The notes below the pieces were generated by a model. It saw nothing but the letters and a program-made list of their open reading frames with translations, did not search any database and was not told the DNA's origin. Made by a program: the position numbers and the translations under genes. From Trichaptum fuscoviolaceum (taxonomy: Eukaryota; Basidiomycota; Agaricomycetes; Hymenochaetales; Trichaptaceae), in NCBI GenBank assembly GCA_910574455.1, contig CAJSYZ010000007.1, positions 1,116,001 through 1,180,000 on the forward strand: a stretch of DNA of 64,000 nucleotides. The letters are read 5' to 3'. Shown one piece after another: positions 1-12,230 of this stretch. Position 1 is the first letter of the stretch. Each line of letters starts with the position of its first letter.

Positions 1-2370
1 GCAGCTCCGGATAACCCCATAGAACATATTGCGCTGCCATCTCAAACCCATCGGAGTCAATTCTAGTTCATGGGCTCATTAGCAGTCAGTCCACGTAAAC
101 GATGCCGCATATGTACGTACGCTCCGTCCTTCCACTTTTTAACACTATTCTTAGTAATGTCTTCAAAGTAGCCATTCGTGAATGTGACCTTCGTAAAGCG
201 TATATAGTCTTCTATTGCATTCGCCAGATTTTTGGGTATGTCCCGCGTGTATGAAGATGGAGTAGGGCTTGTCGTATCTATTTGGTTGGAGTTGTGTCCC
301 ACATCAACGTTTTCGAGATCTGTCTCATGACTCTCATCCGGATAACGCTGATGTTTGACGCACTGGACCATCTTGGTGATAATGAAGATTATCCCCCGAA
401 CAAATCCTCTACCTGGAAACATAGTATGCCTAACGAGCACTGAAAGAGGATGTGGGTGACCCAGCGGTCTGTCAGACCAACTATACCTGGTCGCCAGATC
501 GAAATTTAGCTGGACTACCCGATTGTCGCATAGAAGGGCCCTTGTGGAGTTTCAGGACCCGAAAACATTTATTGGTAAACCAGCTGCTCACCATAAGACA
601 TTCCTGCGGATATTCTGCATAACATAGGTGGACCAATTGAGTTTGACTAAGAACCATGATGTTGCGACCAGCAATCCGATGATGTGCAGGGAAGTAAATG
701 CCAAAGTCAAAGTAGAGACAAAATTAGCCTAAACAACCCATGTCAGCTTGAGTACAGGCAACGTCAATTTCATGTGCGTACCTGATGAGATGAATAAGGG
801 AACAAATTAAGACCGATGACGAAAGCAGCCGCAGATATTGCCAAGAAGACTATAGGGGCCTTGCGTAGCCAAAGCTCAATTGGCTTGGGAGGTTCGTGGG
901 TTGAATAACTTCGGCATGAGTTAGAAATTTTGAGGATACGCAAACCTCTTTTTATATACTCACACATGCGATTTCCTCCAAGTTAGACTTAAAACACTGT
1001 TGACACCGGAGGAGATACTGAATACCAATGATAGAAACCAGCATAGATTCACTAAGTTGCCCAACGGAGCATCGGTTGTTTGAAACGAGAATTGCAACGT
1101 GGTCGCCGTGACACTGGAGAAAAAGGTTGCAATCGTCGTCAACGAAACATAGTGAGTGGTGGCGCGCTCTTCTTCTTCAGCGACAAATGACGGGAGGACT
1201 GTTCGTAATTGTCAGCTGAGGCATTGAGGGAGGATAAAAGCTAGCTTGCCTCTTACGGAAAATTCCCGAAGTTCCTTAACTACGTCGCTGTTTAAATCTA
1301 TGAACTGAGGAAGGATATGAGAGACAAGCCGCTCGAGATTTTCTTCGGGTCCTTCGCTTAGGTCTGGCATTGTGCGTTAAGGCATACACACCTCGACATT
1401 CATGAAACGGCACGGTTCTTACCGATCTCATTTACTGCTTCCTGATCACAGCATATCAGTGTTTCAAACTTTACAGTGCAGATATGTTCCAACCTTAGTA
1501 TAAGCTTCCCATCGTTGGAGATGTCGAAAATAAAAGGCGTGCTTTTGGCAATATAAGACCGTAATCAGTTTCTGGGTCCGTATAGCGATCCGGTCCAGAA
1601 GCCGCTTCAATGCTTTGATTGCTTGCATATCTCCTAGACGTCGTAGACACCGTTCAGAGAACCCTGCATCGCAACTGAACGATATAGACAAACCGTTTTC
1701 TATTGCTAATTCCACAGCGTCATACATCTCTGAAAGCCGTTTCGGTGTCACTTTCAAAGATGCGGCCACAGTTCGATCGCCCCCAATATGGGTGAAAAGA
1801 TTTTCGAGGTCAATGTACTATTCGAATGTCACGGGGCCTCAGTCTAAAAGTTTAGAGAAGACAAAGTCTGGCACACCTCTCGTTTCAATTCATCCGACGA
1901 TCTTCCAATATATCATGGTATGAAACGAACATGTTGAGAAACCTCTTAAAATGCGTTACAGCTGAATACTCACCTTTTATAAGCATTCAGAACATTTACA
2001 CGACATGAGAGATCGGGTACTATGGCTGGGGTATCAGGAATGTCATGTCCTATGCTTTGTTGCTCTAGTCCAAAGGATTAGTGCTGATACGCGAATGATT
2101 AAAGGAATTCACTACCAGTGGATCCTGTGGGACCTTAGGCTCGGTTATAACAGTGCTTGTGTCTAGCAGAAACCGACGCTTACTACTGGTCTGCGGTAGC
2201 CTTCCTTTCGAGTCTTCAATGAAAAGACGAAGCTTTCTTAGAAACACCAGGTCCTCCTGTTCAACACGGTGGTGCTCCGGTCTATTGCTTGCATTCAACC
2301 GTCATGACAGACCTTCCGGATAATTTGAACTCACGCCATTCCTTTTCCTGCTTGGAGAGCTCAGCAGTTC
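1..2370 (-). CDS. Basidiomycete multi-pass membrane protein, paralog A (partial)
   Basis: Multi-exon minus-strand gene running off the left edge. The 5' part (about 2370-2065) encodes a charged helical segment containing LVFLRKLRLF. The exon around 1810-1640 begins with IDLENLF and GGDRT and encodes a helical domain ending in a basic RRL-rich stretch. Exons near 1140-960 and 950-780 encode hydrophobic helices (TTIATFFSSVTATTLQF; NLCWFLSLVFSISSGVNSVL; PIVFLAISAAAFVIGLNLF), followed by a further helix near 740-640. The C-terminal cytosolic-looking tail lies at 440-63, and its next exon reaches the window edge. I recognise the TM core as a type common in agaricomycete genomes but know no function. 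Every block has a match in paralog B at 4132-6550. Exact exon ends were not all resolved. Confidence 0.6.
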
Positions 2371-2924
2371 CGTATTATATTTTGCAATGTAAGTATATCG
2401 AACCTGTCATTTTTCGATTTTTTGTGTAGCAAGAAGGGTGGAAGTATGTGGTCCGTCAGAGAGGGTCTTTCTGAACGAAGGGAGGGTAGTTACAGGCTTA
2501 CAGCACTTGCCTTGCTTAAGCAGAGCCGTAAGCGTGCATGTTCAGACAGTCAATGTGATATATGAAACAAGTCCGAGGTCTTCTTTCTCCACTCCGCAGC
2601 CTGGACTCTGGGGCGCTATAAGTGATTGAGAAGGATTAGAGCGGCTTCAACATCACCCACATATTGTGGGACAGCGACGAGCATGTTGTGGTTAAGAGTT
2701 GCAAGAGGTAACAGATGACACAAGTCTCAGGTATTGTATGTCAATATTCCACCGATCAGACCCCATAGTGTACAAGCGCTCAGGACAAGTAGTAAGAGTA
2801 GTACATAGTAGTAATAGAACTACTTAGCGCTCACTGCCAGTAGCCGGACTTGAAACTCAGCTAGTTCGGAGTTTCAAGTCTTGCTTACATCAGAATGTGA
2901 ACGCCAGGTGAGTGTCAGTGAGCC

Positions 2925-3475
2925 TGCAGTCTCCTAGTAGTACCCAAACCCTCCCACGGTTGGGAAGAGAGTCCTCAGGGTCATTGTAAAGTTGAGGGGG
3001 AACCATTTCCTCCCGTTAGGGAGGGTCTGGCGCCACCTTTGCTAGCCGAAGCCCGCTCTGAAGTTAAATACAAGTAGTCCAGAAAATACATTGTATGAAG
3101 TGGTGAACGGAGTTCAATGGAGTGTCGGCCCTCCGCATTGGCGCAGTTCCCACGGTGAACGATAGTCTGGGGTGGACCCTTACAGCGCGCGGCTAAAAAG
3201 GTGGCATCAGACCCAGTCTCCTACCCAGACCCTCCCACGGTTCGGAAGAGGCCGAAGCCTCAGGGTCCAGGTAAAGTTGACGGGAGGAAAGGGTCCCCCT
3301 CAACTTTACCTGGACCCTGAGGCTTCGGCCTCTTCCGAACCGTGGGAGGGTCTGGGTAGGAGACTGCATCAGACCCTTCCTAACGGGAGGATTAAGGGTC
3401 CACCAAACTTTTCACGGACCCTAAGGCTTTAGCCAATCCGCCCGTGGGAGGGTCTGAGGAGGAGACTGCCTGGGA
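2925..3475. repeat. Nested inverted-repeat element (MITE-like)
   Basis: Four related copies of a unit of roughly 70-110 bp. Each carries an ACCCTCCCACGG-type core, a CTCAGGGT core and a TAAAGTT(T)GA-type core, and each is bounded by CAGTCTCCT or its complement. Copies at 2928-3033 and 3214-3280 read one way; copies at 3300-3366 and 3367-3475 read the other way. The outer pair is diverged and the inner pair is perfect. The layout suggests a non-autonomous foldback element or repeated insertion of the same MITE. No transposase is associated. Confidence 0.7.
3214..3366. repeat. Perfect 67-bp inverted repeat with 19-bp loop
   Basis: The left arm 3214-3280 is exactly reverse-complementary to the right arm 3300-3366 by direct reading, with a 19-nt spacer at 3281-3299. 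A transcript across it would form a long, near-perfect hairpin. Confidence 0.9.
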
Positions 3476-4131
3476 AGTAGCTTCCGACTGTTGCTCCGAG
3501 TCTGACCATCATGATCCTGGAATGGCTCTCCCGCAATTTTTCTATGATTGTCTAACGCTAGTCGACTCAATAACTAGTACTCGAGGAAAATCCGACAATC
3601 AAGACAACGCAGAAGCCAGGAGCTGGCTCGCCTTAGCAGTAACTTGAACAACGTGAACGCTTTGTTAAGACCGCAGAGCTTGCGGCTGGCTCGGCTGAAG
3701 TAGACACATACACCTGAGGTGATCGTACACCTATACATATCTAGCCCTGGATTTGTTTTGCACACCTCAGTCACACTATATTGTATACAAGTGTATCAGA
3801 ACAATGTGGCTGGTCATCCCGCACGCTGGGTTTCTGGTGCGGTGCTTGTTAGAAATTGTATAGGGCGTTAGGTCTACGACGGACAAGCTTAACAAACAGA
3901 ACTGCACATATAAACTACTGAACATTGAAAATTAAGACACTACGCAGCAACTACGAGCCACCAACATAGTCCATATTGAAAATGTCATCATCGTACAGAC
4001 CACACGTAGGACTTCGGATAAGTTTTCGTTGTTCGTATGTTAACATACTCCTTCCTCATCATCTAAAAATTGCTCGTGAGTCGTATCTCTATGATACTAT
4101 ACATGAGATTTGATGTACTCACAAACAGGCA

Positions 4132-6550
4132 TCAACACTTTGTTGATGAGCTATAGATGCTCGACCGAGCACTACTGCTCTGCGGACCATCCCCATCAAC
4201 TTCGGTTGTTCGTAAGCCATCTGTGACAGTGTGCTGGCCACTTTCCTGACTCTGCTCTGTCCTTGACGTTCCGACAGCCCGATCAACGGCTTCTAGTTTT
4301 GGGACAACGGAAGTGTGAAATTCGTTGAGCAGTTCCGGGTAGCCCCATAGAGTATATTTAGCTGCGTTTTTGAACGTGTCGGTATCAAATCTTATCCTTT
4401 TATTCAGCAATGTCTTCAACGCAGTGGTGCACGTATGCTTACGAGCCGGCCTTCCACTTCTGAATAACTTCGTAGATACGGTCTTCCAGGAAGTGATCTG
4501 TGAAAGTCTTTCGCACAGAACGGATATATTCTTCTAATGCCTTATCCACGCTGCCGGCGCTCCAGGCAGCGTGAGTGGATCGCAGATTCGCTCGTTCCAC
4601 TGACTTGTCCCGTCTGCCCCTTTCAACGTCAACGCGATTCGGGTGTGGGTCACGCTTGATGTGCGAGACTATCCTATCAGTAGCACGGATCGCACCTCGA
4701 ACAACTCCTCTAGATACGAGGAAAGTACGCCTAACGAGCTTAGCTAGTAAATGTGGGTGACCCAGCGGACTTTCCGAGTCAGACCAGCCATTCAAGGTTG
4801 CTTCTTCGTGGTTTGACCGGACCACTGCATTATCATAGAGGAATGCCCTGGCACGACTTCAGAGCGATGAGACAGACAGACTGATAATGAGTGCTCACCA
4901 TAAAATATTCTTGCGCACAGTTCGCATTAAGTATGTATCCCAATCCAATTTGATTTGGAACCAAGTCGTCACAATCAACAGCCCAGACATATGGAGGACT
5001 GTACATGCCAATGTCAATAAAGATACATAGTTTGCCTAATAACGTAAGTTAGCTTGACCGAAGCTGACGCATATGTGACTGTTCGCGTACCTGGTGAGAG
5101 GAGTAAGGAAACAGATTGAGACCGATGATGAAGGCGCATGCAGAGATGGCCAGGAAGACAATAGGAGCCTTGCATAACCATAGCTCGATTAACTTCGGTG
5201 GTTCGTGAGTCGAGAATCTTACGAAAAATATTTTTCAGGTAAATTGGGAGAGCCGTGGTATAATCCTCACATATGCGATTTCCTCCAAGTCACACTTAGT
5301 ATGCTGTTAACCCCGGACGAGATACTGAAAACTAAGGACAAGAACCAGACGAGGTTCACTGCATTGCCTAACAGATTGCTCGTTTGCTGATACGAGAATT
5401 GTAGTGTGGTCGCCGTCACACTCGAGAAAAAGGTCGCAATTGTTGTTATTGACAAGTAGTATGTGGTTGCTCGCTCTTCTTCGTCAGCTACAAGAGATGG
5501 CAAGACTGCATACACGTTACTTGACATACTGAATTACAGAAATAGATGATGAACATACCTTTCTCTGCGAACTCTCGGAGTTCAAAGGTTACTTCGTTAT
5601 TAAGCACAGTGAAGTGCGGAAGGATAACAAGCATAAGTTTATCCAGGTTCTTTTCTATGGGATCTTCACTCAGGTCTGTTAGGCAGCTCAGTCAACCCAA
5701 TTAAACCGAACTGTATAAAATGCTCAAGTCTTACCGACAACTTTTACTGCTTCCTAGTAAGAATATATCAGCTCTGGTACATCTCCGCACTATTATTTGT
5801 ACACTCGAACCTTGGTATAATCTTCCCACCGTTGGAGCCGTCGGAAATAAAAGGCATGTTTTTGACGGTACAAGACCGTGATCAGTTTTCGAGCCCGGAT
5901 ACCAATACGTTCGAACACTCTCTTCAGTTTTCCGACAGATTTTTTGTCTTCTGGACGATTTAGAGCATATTCAACATCAATTCATTTAAATAAAAGTATA
6001 CACACGTACTTTTGTCTATTGCAGCCCTCACTGCCTCCTCCATCTCTTCAATTCGCCTTGGAGCTACGTTCAAAGATTTAGCGACCGTCCGATCTCCACC
6101 GATGCGATCGAAGAGGTCATAGAGGTCAATGTACTAAGCGATGTTATAGAGATCAGATTAATACTAGTAGGTCACAAATAGTGTATCCCCGATTACCTCT
6201 TGTCTCATTTTTCCAGACGACCTGATCAAATTACGGTGTAACACAAATGGAAAAGGTAAATCATGACACAGAGTTGGATGATTGATCGCTTACTTATAGT
6301 ACGATTGGAGCGCATTCTCCTCTGAGACTACGTGCTCATAGACCAGGATATTCGACGGGTCAGCCTTCCTACCGATGTCTTCGATACCTAAGGGAAGTTG
6401 AATAAGATTTGTTTACATGAATAGGACAATTTGCTGACCATCGGACGGAGGCTTTTCATTGCTCAAGGAGTCAAAGGAAAGACGAAGCTTTTTAACAAAC
6501 TCTACATCTTTCAGCGAAAGTTGCTCCCGTCTGTTTCCAGAATTCAGGTA
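4132..6550 (-). CDS. Basidiomycete multi-pass membrane protein, paralog B
   Basis: Second tandem copy, same strand and same block order as paralog A. The N-terminal exon (about 6535-6430) encodes a segment with DVEFVKKLRLSF. The exon near 6130-6050 encodes IDLYDLFDRIGGDRTVAKSL. TM exons lie at 5527-5270 (ITTIATFFSSVTATTLQF; NLVWFLSLVFSISSGVNSIL) and about 5215-5090. The C-terminal tail is at 4825-4439, and a last exon with KYTLWGYPELLNEFH lies at 4419-4132. Between the last two blocks there is a TAA directly after KWKAGS that paralog A lacks. It must be removed by an intron starting GTAAGC at about 4439, or this copy is truncated there. Function unknown; membrane location inferred from the helices. 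Confidence 0.6.
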
Positions 6551-8148
6551 TTACATCAAGTCAATTTCATTGGCTTGAGCTCACGTTGCAGCGGTTTGGA
6601 ATCCTAGCTCTAAGGGTGATGTCAGCGAAGCTTTGTTATAGTAATTGCAGCACGGATGTGGTATACCTGACATCTTGTTGGATACGAGGGAAGGGGGCGA
6701 GGGGGAGATGTTCGGTCTCCTGGAATGATTCGGATGGACCGTGGTTATAGAGGCCTACCATGTTTGCCTTGCACAGTCCATGCATACCGCAGCACAAACG
6801 CACAATCAACGAATATGTATGAAACAGAACACAAGTTTGTGTGCTTCTCAATCCATACAGTAGAGCGCTAATAGGTGCAAAGTAAGAAAGGCTTGGGATC
6901 AACACCATAACAACGTACAAGGGATATACATTGAATGAAGCCAATCATTGACTCGATGCTCCACTTCTGCAGTGCTGAGAAGTCCAGAATTTGATGCCAG
7001 CCATCTTGACACATTAATTAGTTGTATAAATATGCTGAAAGAAACATAGACTAGCGCGCTGTCGACCCTCTACAGAAGCAGATTCAACGGGAGAAGCAAG
7101 AGACGTGCAAACTTGTCGCTAATAACACCGGAGCTCTCCCACGGCTTAATTTGGCCAAAACTACTTTTACCTTTAATGATTACTATATACAGTAAGGGAT
7201 TAACCATACTAGTACTAGTAGTAAGCACTATACATCGGACTTTTAAGTGTGGAAGAGACTGTGGAACGGCCCGGGTCATTCCTTGAACCCTCTGCAGAAA
7301 ACATTTGCTCTTCAATCTTTCACCCTCTTGTATGATATTCGGGCAAGCCGCAATATCAAACTTCGCTCGTAAGTTCCGGCTCGAGGAAATTCCGATGATT
7401 CTACATACAACGCAGGACTGAAAAGTCACATCGAACCGCTAGCTCGAAAAATGAGGCGTTTGCTGGCACAACTGGTGTATACTTATGCAGCCTTATTTTC
7501 GTCATGCTCTTCCGTACATCTCTTGGGCCATTGTGAACACCCTGTGATTAGCGGTAAGCCTATCTAATTCTCAATATATGGTAGCGCTGAAGTGCTCATG
7601 CCACCTTCATATGTCTTCTTCCATGGTAGGTCGCCTGGAATTTGCCCTAATGTCGGCGTTTGTTGTTTCTGTTCGCAGATGTAATGCATCTCGCTACGTA
7701 GGTCCTGGCTACCCCAATAATACTCCTGGCGAACGATCAAGATGGAGACACATCTCCACGGACGGCAATACGATTTGCACTGCGTGATTTGAAGCGCCAT
7801 AACAGCCTTGCTCTGACTGCATCCAGAACTCATCAGCGTAGTCATACACCCGATCTCTCGAATAACGCTACAAGATGGAGCAGTTTGCTTTTCGGACATA
7901 CCGAAGCATTTGTCCGAGGCGCAGCCATAGTTATTTTGATTGTCTCAACTTCTACGGGCGAACTTCGACTATATTACCGAGTTGCGAGCGATGCTAGCTA
8001 TAACTGACGAAATTGCGCCATTACATGCTCGTCGGAATGCTCATGAGTTCTATAAAGCCTGCGTAGCTTGGATAAACAGATGACAGGCGTCTCGAACCCC
8101 AGTAAAAGCTCCTTAGCCCTTGGTTTGCTCACCAGCTGCGCGGAGAAC
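6551..8148. other. Intergenic region upstream of the GH74 gene
   Basis: Short open frames occur on both strands (for example minus 6944-6636 and 7899-7564), but none shows a recognisable domain, a splice pattern or consistent codon use. The last few hundred bases should include the promoter of the GH74 gene. No TATA box or other site could be assigned with confidence. Confidence 0.4.
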
Positions 8149-10716
8149 ATGTATACGCAAATCCTGGCGGCTTTAGTCGCTTCAGGCGCTGTTCAAGCAT
8201 CCGTCCTTCCTAGTACCTACACCTGGTCGAACGTCAAGATCGGTGGAGGTGGAGGCTTTGTCCCGGGCATCATCTTCAATCCTAACGAAAAGGGCCTCGC
8301 ATTTGCAAGGTAAGCTTTGAATGATTGTCTTCGAAATTATAACCCTAATCTGACTTACAGGACTGACATTGGAGGCGCCTACCGCCTGAACCCGGATGAT
8401 TCCTGGACTGCGCTTGAGGACTTTGCAGATGACGCACACTGGTCATTGTGGGGCACAGGTTCGTTTTATAAACAATTCTAGCTAACCATTTAGTTAAATA
8501 CCAAACGGTCATAGAGTCTATCGCAACCGACCCGGTTGACCCAGACAATCTATACATCGCTGCTGGAATGTACACCAACTCCTGGGACCCCAATAATGGC
8601 ACGATACTGATTTCCAATGATCGTGGTGATTCTTTTACGAAGAACGTCACTTTACCGTTCAAGTTCGGAGGAAATATGCCCGGTCGAGGTTTAGGCGAAC
8701 GTCTGGCGGTCGACCCGAACAATGTGAGCTATGCTCCCAAGTACGGAATGAGTTAGGCTGCTCAGTCTTTCGTAGAACAGTATCCTTTACTTCGGTGCGC
8801 GCTCAGGACATGGACTTTGGAAGTCGACAGACAAGGGCTTGACCTGGTCTCAGGTCACAAACTTCCCTTCCGTCGGCACGTATGTAGTCGACCCCACCGA
8901 CACTTCGGGCCTGAATAACGATATTATCGGCATCGCCTGGATTACCTTCGATCCCAGCTCTACTACCTCCAGTGGTTCGAGCAGGATATTCGTTGGTGTT
9001 GCAAATATGGGCGCTGACAACGTCTTCATCACGGAAGACGGAGGTGCAACGTGGAGCGCGATCGTTGGTCAGAGGAACGACTTTATTCCGCATCACGGTA
9101 AGTTAGATCCCGGAAAGACTTCGGCAGAGCTGACGGTTATATAGGTGTTCTTTCTCCGGCTGAGGATGCTCTTTATATTCCTTATGCAAATGGAGTCGGA
9201 CCTTGGGACGGAACCGCAGGGTATATCTCAAAGTACTTCATCGGAAACGGCACATGGGTCGATGTTACCCCTGCTCAAGGGATAGCAGATAATAGTTACG
9301 GATACAGTGGTTTATCTGTCGACTTAAACAACCCGGGTACAGTGGTGGTCGCACCTTTTAACGAATGGTACCCTGATGCGAAGTAAGTCATTCTTCTCAG
9401 CCCTTGTAGGAGCTAAGTGCTTACATCCCAAATATGCAGTATCCTACGAACTACCGATGGTGGTCAGACTTGGACACAAATATTCTCGTACGGATACCCT
9501 CCACCCGATTACCAGCTTGCAGTCTATCCGAACTACAATTACGATGTGTCAAAAGCACCGTGGATCACTACCTTCGCTACGGGTGATACGAAGCGAGTAG
9601 GCTGGGGTATCCAGGGCTTGGCTATTGATCCGTTCGATGCCAACCATTGGCTGTACGGCACCGGATTGACCATCTATGGTGGTCATGATTTGACTAACTG
9701 GGACGCAAACCCACGTCAGAATGTTACAATCGCGAGTTTGGCGGATGGTGTGGAGGAGACGGCAGTACTGAGCTTGACGGCTCCCATTTCTGGTCCGAAG
9801 CTCGTTTCTGCCGTTGGTGACGTCGGAGGCTTTGTACACTCCGACTTATCGACCCCGCCTCCGACATTCTCAAACCCGATCTGGGCCGGGGTAAGCAATC
9901 GACCTCTTGTAAAGACTCCTACCCCCACTGACCCTGACCTTACAGTCTGTTGCCAGCGTCGATCATGCTGGTGCTAACCCATCCGTTATCGTTCGCGTGG
10001 CTAGCTTCTCGACTACTACAACCATCGCAAACTCTTCCGATGGAGGCGCAACCTGGGCGCCGTTCCCAGGATCTTCCTCCATTACTGCTTACGGAGGCAA
10101 GGCTGCCGTTTCTGCGTTGGGTAACAGTGTGGTTTGGGCTGGTGCAACCGGCTTTTCGGGGGTTGTTGTCTCGAAGAGTGGCGGAGCTTTCACCGGAGTA
10201 TCAGGACTTCCTGGAAGCGCTATCGTCGCTTCCGATAAACTAAACGACACTGTGTTCTATGCAGCGTCGGGGCCGAACTTCTACATCTCAACCAATGGAG
10301 GTTCAACGTTCACTCAAGCGTCGCTGTTGGGAAGCGCGACAACATCTACCCAGATTGCAGCAAGCCCTTTCACGGCGGGCGAATTCTTTGTCTCGACTAA
10401 CCATGGTGTATGGCATTCAGCGGATTACGGCAAGTCGTTCACCGGCCTTTCAGGCGCGACACAAGCGTGGAGCATTGCGGTTGGAAAGGGGAAGACCGCG
10501 AGTGGACCCCCGGCCCTCTACGCTGCCGCAACCATCGATGGCGTCAATTCATTATACCGTACAGACGACCTCAGTGCGACTTGGCAAAAACTTCCGACCG
10601 TCCAGAAGGCTCTTTCATCTGCGTCAAACATGGTTCTTGCCGCAGATCCGAATGTTTACTCACAAGTCTTCGTCGGTACAAATGGCCGTGGTATTTTCGT
10701 AGGAAACTCACAATAG
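8149..10716 (+). CDS. Secreted GH74 xyloglucanase
   Basis: Seven exons give an uninterrupted 749-residue protein: 8149-8309, 8361-8458, 8515-8723, 8776-9097, 9145-9382, 9440-9890, 9946-10716. All introns are GT..AG and 46-57 nt. The N-terminus MYTQILAALVASGAVQA is a signal peptide. The mature protein opens with TYTWSNVKIGGGGGFVPGI and ARTDIGGAYR, the hallmark of glycoside hydrolase family 74; the Asp in TDIGG matches the family catalytic base. Sialidase/BNR-like beta-propeller motifs recur (STDKGLTWS, TEDGGATWS, TTDGGQTWT, SSDGGATWA, STNGGSTF). GDVGGFVHSDL matches the region of the second catalytic Asp. GH74 enzymes cleave the beta-1,4-glucan backbone of plant xyloglucan outside the cell. There is no CBM1 cellulose-binding module; the protein ends right after the last propeller blade (GRGIFVGNSQ). 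Endo- versus exo-action cannot be told from sequence alone. Confidence 0.93.
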
Positions 10717-12230
10717 TTTGGGACATATTCAGTCTCCAGTCAATAATTAATGGCTATGTGTTCTCGTGCTTAATGTGATTGATTCCAGGCCTGTTTTTCC
10801 AAGTATACGCCAAGTACCGAAAGGCCGGCGAACGGCCGGCGGGTCACAAGTGTGTGCCAACACGCTCTCTACATGACTGTGACTCCCATCATCATATTAT
10901 CTTTAAGTTCAAACACCGGGAGATTCATATGAATGGGTCTTGTGGAGCTTCAGGCTGGACGCTGAATTACTTGAGGATGACTCGGAGAAGTCGCAGGAAC
11001 TTAGTGAGTGTCTCCCGAGTTGATCGTTTGTATTATACAAAATGATTTCTGATGCTCAAAAGTACTGGTACCTTTCCGCATTTAGCACAAGAATGTTGTA
11101 AAATGAATGTGAAGATGTGCTTGGTGTCATTAAGGGGCGTTTCGAGGCCATTAAAGAGGTGAGGCACTGTCACATTTCTGCACATTGATTTAATACCATG
11201 TCAAACATCAAGGTGACGTCGGCACTTGCAATTGGACTATTGGACTCGCGCAGGCCTTTCTCTCATATGCATAGTACATCTCATGCCATAAGTATTGAAA
11301 TAGGGTGAGCTGTTTCTTGACAATGTGACAGTGTCCTTACTTACACTCTTCCTTTACATCCTTCTCGGCTCCTTGTATATGCCCCCCTGCTTTGCCACGA
11401 ATATAACACTTGTCCTTAAAAGCGACGATCGCAACATCGACTTGTAGTGGTCCGGTGTTTACCTTGGCGCCTCGATCATCGCTGGAAAGGCAAAGTTCAT
11501 TTCCATAACACCGGATGGAGCTCAAGTAGTAGGCCTTGGAGTTCAATTGGCCCTTGGACATGCTATTTCCTTGTGAGAGTGCTTAGCGACCCCCCGTTGG
11601 CGTATGTAAGGTTCAATATCTGATACCAAACCTCGGAGCATCAACTCTGCAGCTCTTCGCATCATAGGACGCCAGAATGGATGGCTTGAGGTGGCTTCAT
11701 TACTTCCAGAGTTCATATCATGTGGAACATCAACAGGCGACTATCCGTCTCGCGAGGGCGGCGCGCCCGGCGAGAGCGCAACACAACAAGATGCTCAATG
11801 GGAAAGTGCGACCGGCGGCGAGCTGCGCGCTGTGCTGATCGGTGTTAACGATATTACCCGTTCCCATTTTTAATAGCACCCATCATATTATCCCGCCGGA
11901 CTCTGTTCGTTAATAGGCTACTGGGCAGATAAACAGGTGCGCAATCCCTTAGCACGGTAGAGGTTCCAGAACTTCTTGATCGACTTTCTAGCCGGTGACA
12001 GTTACATCAAATCTACGCCGGAAACCATAATTTGAATACCGGCACATGGGAATTCTCAAGGCCAATCAGTATCGGTTACCGAGAAAGGCTGGCAAAATGT
12101 GAACAACTCTTCGGGTGTTTCGATATTCTCGATGTTTATAACATGCACGGGTCATTCACCTATCTCTTCACGTTGGTCTGGTGCTATTGACCCTTCCACT
12201 CGTTTGTCGATTGACCTACTTTAACGCCCC
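10717..12230. other. Intergenic region between GH74 and F-box genes
   Basis: No supported gene. A 74-codon ATG-started open frame lies on the minus strand at 11561-11337 (begins MSKGQLNSKAYYLSSIRCYG, several Cys, basic C-terminus). It resembles no family I know and may be chance or the last exon of an unresolved small gene. The tail of the region should hold the F-box gene promoter. Confidence 0.35.

Larger units (their letters stand above)
2400..4130. other. Intergenic spacer between paralogs A and B
   Basis: No convincing coding exon on either strand. The spacer holds the inverted-repeat complex at 2925-3475. The remainder (2400-2920 and 3480-4130) shows only short open frames without family resemblance. 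A few TACTAG-like words occur near 2790-2825 (agtagtaagagtagtac type). Confidence 0.5.

Noticed and set aside
7564..7899. 111-codon minus-strand frame upstream of GH74
   Set aside because: No domain, no splice partners, and overlapping plus-strand frames of similar length; not distinguishable from chance.
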